Positions 60,724 through 64,000 of a stretch of 64,000 nt of DNA are shown piece after piece. The notes below the pieces were generated by a model. It ran no database searches, was not told the DNA's origin, and was given only the letters and a program-made list of their open reading frames with translations. Origin of the DNA: Streptomyces aurantiogriseus (lineage in GTDB: Bacteria > Actinomycetota > Actinomycetes > Streptomycetales > Streptomycetaceae); NCBI RefSeq assembly GCF_014649375.1, contig NZ_BMSX01000003.1, positions 1-64,000 on the forward strand. Direction: 5' to 3'. A program made the translations under genes and the position numbers. Positions within the stretch are counted from its first letter, which is position 1; each line of letters starts with the position of its first letter.

Positions 60724-61457
60724 TACTGCTCACCCCCGGCCTGCTGCTGGGCCTGGGCGGCCTGCGCGCGCGCCTCGGGCGACGGCCCGAAGGTGTCGTC
60801 GAGCATCTGGTCGTACTCGGCGTCGGACACCCCGAAGGTCTCGTGCAGGTTCTCGGGGTTGAGCCCGAGGGGACCGACGGTGTTCGAGGTCATCACGTCG
60901 CGGCCGGCGTCCTTCCAGCCCTGCCTGATGTTCTCGCCCGCCCGGTCCCAGGACTCCTGGCTGTAGTCGACGTTGCCGCCCCACACGCCGGATTCGGCGA
61001 TGTCACCCCAGCCCATCCGGGTGACCTCGTCCTCGGAGGCGTACGGATTGCCGATGGCGGCGTTCGCCACGACCTTGAACGAGCCCTCGACGTACTGCTC
61101 GGTCTCATAGAGGGTGCCGGCCGCCAGGCCCGTCTTGATCGCGAACCCGTTGCCCTCGTTGATGAGAGCGCGCACCCCCCACTCCCAGCGCTCGCAGAAC
61201 GACCCGAACGTCTCGGTCAGTCCCTCGTGACCCAGGTCCAGCCCATTGAGGGCGATGTCACCGAAGCCGCGCCCCGCCCCGGCCATGCCGACCATGCCGA
61301 GTTCCTTCAGTTCGCTGAGCGCGTCGGTCAGCCCCTTGGCGACCAGGTCCATGCCCTCGGTCTTCAGGTCCGGAGCTCCAGCGCCCATCAACAGCGGCAG
61401 AACATCGCTGGCCACCGGCACCCCTCCGCCGTTCACCGGCACCCCGTCGACAGTCAT
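60723..61457 (-). CDS. T7SS/WXG-associated protein of toxin operon
   Basis: The protein has 244 residues. It is helical (LKTEGMDLVAKGLTDALSEL, FGSFCERWEWGVRALINEGN, YASEDEVTRMGWGDIAESGV) with an acidic Gln-rich C-terminus. ATG 61457 overlaps the upstream stop (ATGA), and its own stop overlaps the toxin start (TAGTG). It is probably the toxin's WXG-type partner or chaperone; this is inferred from operon structure. Confidence 0.65.
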   Translation of the reverse strand: MTVDGVPVNGGGVPVASDVLPLLMGAGAPDLKTEGMDLVAKGLTDALSELKELGMVGMAGAGRGFGDIALNGLDLGHEGLTETFGSFCERWEWGVRALINEGNGFAIKTGLAAGTLYETEQYVEGSFKVVANAAIGNPYASEDEVTRMGWGDIAESGVWGGNVDYSQESWDRAGENIRQGWKDAGRDVMTSNTVGPLGLNPENLHETFGVSDAEYDQMLDDTFGPSPEARAQAAQAQQQAGGEQ

Positions 61458-62050
61458 ATGGCAGCCCCCTCTTCACGGTCGACAGCAACCTCGTCCGGTA
61501 CGACGCCCCGCACCGGCGGAAACACCACGCCGTCCGGGCCGTCCGCGCAGTCCAGCGCCACCCCGCAGGGCACGCCCGCCGCGGGCACCGCCACATCCAG
61601 CAGGCGGGAGCCGAGGATCGTCTGGTAGACCCACTCGCGGTGGTACTCGCCCCGCGCCTCGGCATAGCGGGCCAGGGCCTGACCGTCGGAGAAGGCCAGG
61701 ATGAAGCGGACGCCGTTCCAGTCGGCGGTGAGCAGACCCCGCTCCTCGTCCGGGCCGGGCCCGTCCCCCAGCGGCACCAGCACCGCCGTACGCCGGAACT
61801 CCTCCAGCACCGCGATGAACCGCTGCCGACGCGCCTCGACCTCGGGATCCTCGAGCGTCGGCTCGGGTGCCGGCTCGGGCACCTGTTCCTGACCAGGCCC
61901 CGGTCCCTGAACAGGCTCCGGGCTCGGCAGCTGCTCGGCCTGCCCGGCCTGCTCCCGAGGCGGAACCGTCATCTCCGCGTAGTCCGCCAGCCGTGACCTG
62001 GGAACACTGTTCTTCGGCGGCTCGCCTGGTCCGCCCCCGTGCTCAGACAT
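61454..62050 (-). CDS. SseB-like protein leading the toxin operon
   Basis: The protein has 198 residues from ATG 62050; longer in-frame starts are rejected. After a Pro/Glu/Gln-rich N-terminus, residues 90-190 resemble the SseB N-terminal fold (RQRFIAVLEEFRRTAVLVPL, GVRFILAFSDGQALARYAEA, GVALDCADGPDGVVFPPVRG). SseB-like proteins often accompany type VII toxin genes. It is the first gene of the leftward operon. Confidence 0.6.
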   Translation of the reverse strand: MSEHGGGPGEPPKNSVPRSRLADYAEMTVPPREQAGQAEQLPSPEPVQGPGPGQEQVPEPAPEPTLEDPEVEARRQRFIAVLEEFRRTAVLVPLGDGPGPDEERGLLTADWNGVRFILAFSDGQALARYAEARGEYHREWVYQTILGSRLLDVAVPAAGVPCGVALDCADGPDGVVFPPVRGVVPDEVAVDREEGAAI

Positions 62051-62833
62051 GGCGACGATTATGGCGGTCGCACCCGACGAGGAAGCGCCCAGCCCCGGCA
62101 CACACCAGGGATGCACACCGTTCACACACGATCTGCAGAGGACCGGTGCAGCCGGGAGCCCCGGAGAGCGGGAAGTCGGGATTCCGGGCCTACGGCGAGG
62201 TACCGACGTACCTACGCGTCTCGGCACGTCCGAGCAGCCGTACGGAGACCTTCGGCCCGCTGGTGGAGTCGGCCGGGATCCAGGCCGGCCTCGCCGCCGG
62301 CGTCACGCCGCTCTCCTGCGCTCCCGGTGTCCGCCGCCTCGCCCGTTCTGCGCTGTTCGCGTTGCTCGGCGCCCTGGCCTGCGCCCTTTCCCTGGGCGCG
62401 CTCCGCTGCCTCGCCGCCCGTGTTTGACCTGCGTCACGCCCGGGGTATTCTCTCCGGCTCGATTGGCGGAGCACCTGCCCCATATGGCAGACTGTCCGAG
62501 TTGCTCGGTCGAGTGTTGATGCTGCGCGCCTCCCGCCGGGAGGACCGGAAGCGAGTCCCACAGTACTCGTCGCCCTAACTGCCTCATGGCAGCGCTGGGG
62601 CGGACGTACGGGAATCTTCCGGGAAGTGTCAGCGCGGCACCGGCCAGGCACCCGGTGGGCCTTCCGCCCCCGGCTTGCGGTTCCGGTAGGGCCGTGTGCA
62701 TTCCGCAGGGATGTTCGAACAAGGGACATCTGTGTCAGTGGAAGCGCGACACGCCCGACCGCGTGGGTCGGAGGATCGGGTAGGGGAACACCAGGTTCCA
62801 GAGCGTTAGAAGAGACAGGACTACTGAGTAGCC
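62051..62833 (+). promoter_or_regulatory. rpsJ upstream region with promoter and leader
   Basis: This 783-base gap has no supported gene apart from a possible 11-codon frame at 62484-62519 (MADCPSCSVEC). TTGACC (62424-62429) and TATTCT (62446-62451) are 16 bases apart, giving a strong S10 operon promoter and a leader of about 375 bases. The leader carries the CCCGACCGCGTGGGTCGG hairpin. The left part, before 62420, is the upstream region of the SseB-like gene. Confidence 0.65.
62754..62771 (+). promoter_or_regulatory. Leader hairpin shared with rpsL
   Basis: CCCGACCGCGTGGGTCGG is identical to the sequence at 48133-48150 and has the same flanking CGACAC. It lies 63 bases before the rpsJ start. 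Confidence 0.6.
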
Positions 62834-63142
62834 ATGGCGGGACAGAAGATCCGCATCCGGCTCAAGGCCTACGACCACGAGGTCATCGACTCCTCGGCGA
62901 AGAAGATCGTCGAGACGGTGACCCGCACTGGTGCGTCGGTCGCGGGCCCGGTGCCGCTGCCCACTGAGAAGAACGTGTACTGCGTCATCAAGTCGCCGCA
63001 CAAGTACAAGGACTCGCGCGAGCACTTCGAGATGCGCACGCACAAGCGCCTGATCGACATTCTCGACCCGACCCCCAAGACCGTTGACTCTCTGATGCGA
63101 CTCGACCTCCCGGCCGGCGTCGACATCGAGATCAAGCTCTGA
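62834..63142 (+). CDS. rpsJ: 30S ribosomal protein S10
   Basis: The protein has 102 residues ([20 protein letters not shown]...[20 protein letters not shown]). It is part of the 30S head and binds NusB in antitermination. It is the first gene of the S10 operon. Confidence 0.97.
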   Translation: MAGQKIRIRLKAYDHEVIDSSAKKIVETVTRTGASVAGPVPLPTEKNVYCVIKSPHKYKDSREHFEMRTHKRLIDILDPTPKTVDSLMRLDLPAGVDIEIKL

Positions 63143-63158
63143 GGCCGGTGATCTGAGA

Positions 63159-63803
63159 ATGGCTAAGCAGATCAAGGGCATCCTGGGCGAGAAGCTCGGC
63201 ATGACGCAGGTGTGGGACGAGAACAACCGTGTTGTTCCGGTCACCGTCGTCAAGGCCGGCCCCAACGTCGTGACCCAGGTCCGTACGAATGACAGTGACG
63301 GCTACGAGTCGGTCCAGATCGCCTTCGGCGAGATCGACCCGCGCAAGGTGAACAAGCCCCTCAAGGGCCACTTCGCCAAGGCCGACGTCACCCCCCGTCG
63401 CCACCTCGTCGAGATCCGCACCGCGGACGCCTCCGAGTACACGCTGGGCCAGGAGATCACCGCTGAGGTGTTCGAGGCCGGCGTGAAGGTCGACGTGACC
63501 GGCAAGAGCAAGGGCAAGGGCTTCGCCGGTGTCATGAAGCGCCACAACTTCGGTGGCCTCGGCGCCGGACACGGCACCCAGCGCAAGCACCGCTCTCCCG
63601 GTTCCATCGGTGGCTGCGCCACCCCGGGCCGTGTGTTCAAGGGCCTCCGCATGGCGGGTCGCATGGGCAACGAGCGGGTCACCACCCAGAACCTGACCGT
63701 CCACGCCGTTGACGCGGAGAAGGGTCTGCTGCTCATCAAGGGCGCGGTTCCCGGTCCGAACGGCGGCCTCGTCCTGGTCCGCACCGCGGCCAAGGGGGCC
63801 TGA
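63159..63803 (+). CDS. rplC: 50S ribosomal protein L3
   Basis: The protein has 214 residues. The start [20 protein letters not shown] and the long extension near the peptidyl transferase centre ([20 protein letters not shown]) are typical. It lies 16 bases after rpsJ. Confidence 0.97.
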   Translation: MAKQIKGILGEKLGMTQVWDENNRVVPVTVVKAGPNVVTQVRTNDSDGYESVQIAFGEIDPRKVNKPLKGHFAKADVTPRRHLVEIRTADASEYTLGQEITAEVFEAGVKVDVTGKSKGKGFAGVMKRHNFGGLGAGHGTQRKHRSPGSIGGCATPGRVFKGLRMAGRMGNERVTTQNLTVHAVDAEKGLLLIKGAVPGPNGGLVLVRTAAKGA

Positions 63804-63811
63804 GGTAACCG

Positions 63812-64000
63812 ATGAGCACTGTTGACATCCTTTCGCCTGCCGGCGAGAAGACCGGTAGCGTCGAACTCCCCGCGGAGATCTTCGGCGTGGAGAAGGTCAG
63901 CATCCCGCTGATCCACCAGGTCGTCGTCGCGCAGAACGCCGCGGCCCGCCAGGGCACGCACAAGACGAAGACCCGTGGCGAGGTCCGTGGTGGCGGCAAG
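63812..64000 (+). CDS. rplD: 50S ribosomal protein L4 (cut by window edge)
   Basis: The first 63 codons are visible ([20 protein letters not shown]...[17 protein letters not shown]). The latter motif is the conserved L4 loop that reaches the peptide tunnel. In other bacteria L4 also represses the S10 operon. ATG 63812 is 8 bases after the rplC stop. Confidence 0.97.
   Translation, partial: MSTVDILSPAGEKTGSVELPAEIFGVEKVSIPLIHQVVVAQNAAARQGTHKTKTRGEVRGGGK

Noticed and set aside
62166..62427. Possible small plus-strand gene upstream of rpsJ
   Set aside because: One hydrophobic stretch is present, but there is no ribosome binding site or recognisable motif.

Overview
This is a high-GC actinobacterial chromosome segment, almost certainly Streptomyces. 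The evidence is the conserved order tRNA-Trp, secE-nusG-rplK-rplA, two lipoprotein genes, rplJL, rpoBC, then rpsL-rpsG-fusA-tuf and rpsJ-rplC-rplD; a TTG-started 1161-residue RpoB; GTG starts; and third-codon-position GC bias. The housekeeping genes look intact and wild type (for example Lys43 and Lys88 in S12). Three accessory blocks sit around or between these conserved genes.

Block A (1-8260) lies left of adenosine deaminase and aspartate aminotransferase. It holds a membrane-anchored Ser/Thr kinase-like protein translationally coupled to a tandem array of about 50-residue paralogous peptides that leaves the window at its left edge. With these are a macrodomain protein followed by a decayed copy of its C-terminus, a short single-cluster radical SAM protein, and a three-gene unit of a coiled-coil protein, a vWA-like lipoprotein and a membrane coiled-coil protein. 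I do not recognise this combination as a named system.

Block B (25.1-44.6 kb) sits between rpoC and the GT-C/GT2-rpsL segment. It is a capsidless siphophage-type tail cluster: tail terminator, tail tube, a G/G-T chaperone pair with a -1 frameshift site, two short tape-measure-like proteins, a distal-tail-like protein, four paralogous modular tail-fibre genes, a Gp37-like protein, a further tail protein, a peptidoglycan amidase and two small membrane proteins. No terminase, portal, capsid or integrase gene is seen. Its upstream end carries an XRE regulator, a Wbl (WhiB-like) protein, a zinc-ribbon protein and a MerR-like HTH protein. A LexA-like box lies ahead of the second half. This looks like a candidate non-contractile tailocin.

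Block C (54.0-62.05 kb) lies between tuf and rpsJ. It holds a rightward unit of WXG/T7SS-like proteins and a leftward operon with a papain-like-fold polymorphic toxin, an adjacent Imm35 (YrhB) immunity gene and a double-domain YrhB-like relative. It looks like an orphan type VII effector locus.

In the ribosomal segments, an L10-type leader precedes rplJ, hairpins and candidate promoters lie between rplL and rpoB, strong terminators follow nusG, rplA, rpoC and tuf, and the rpsL and rpsJ leaders share one 18-bp hairpin sequence.
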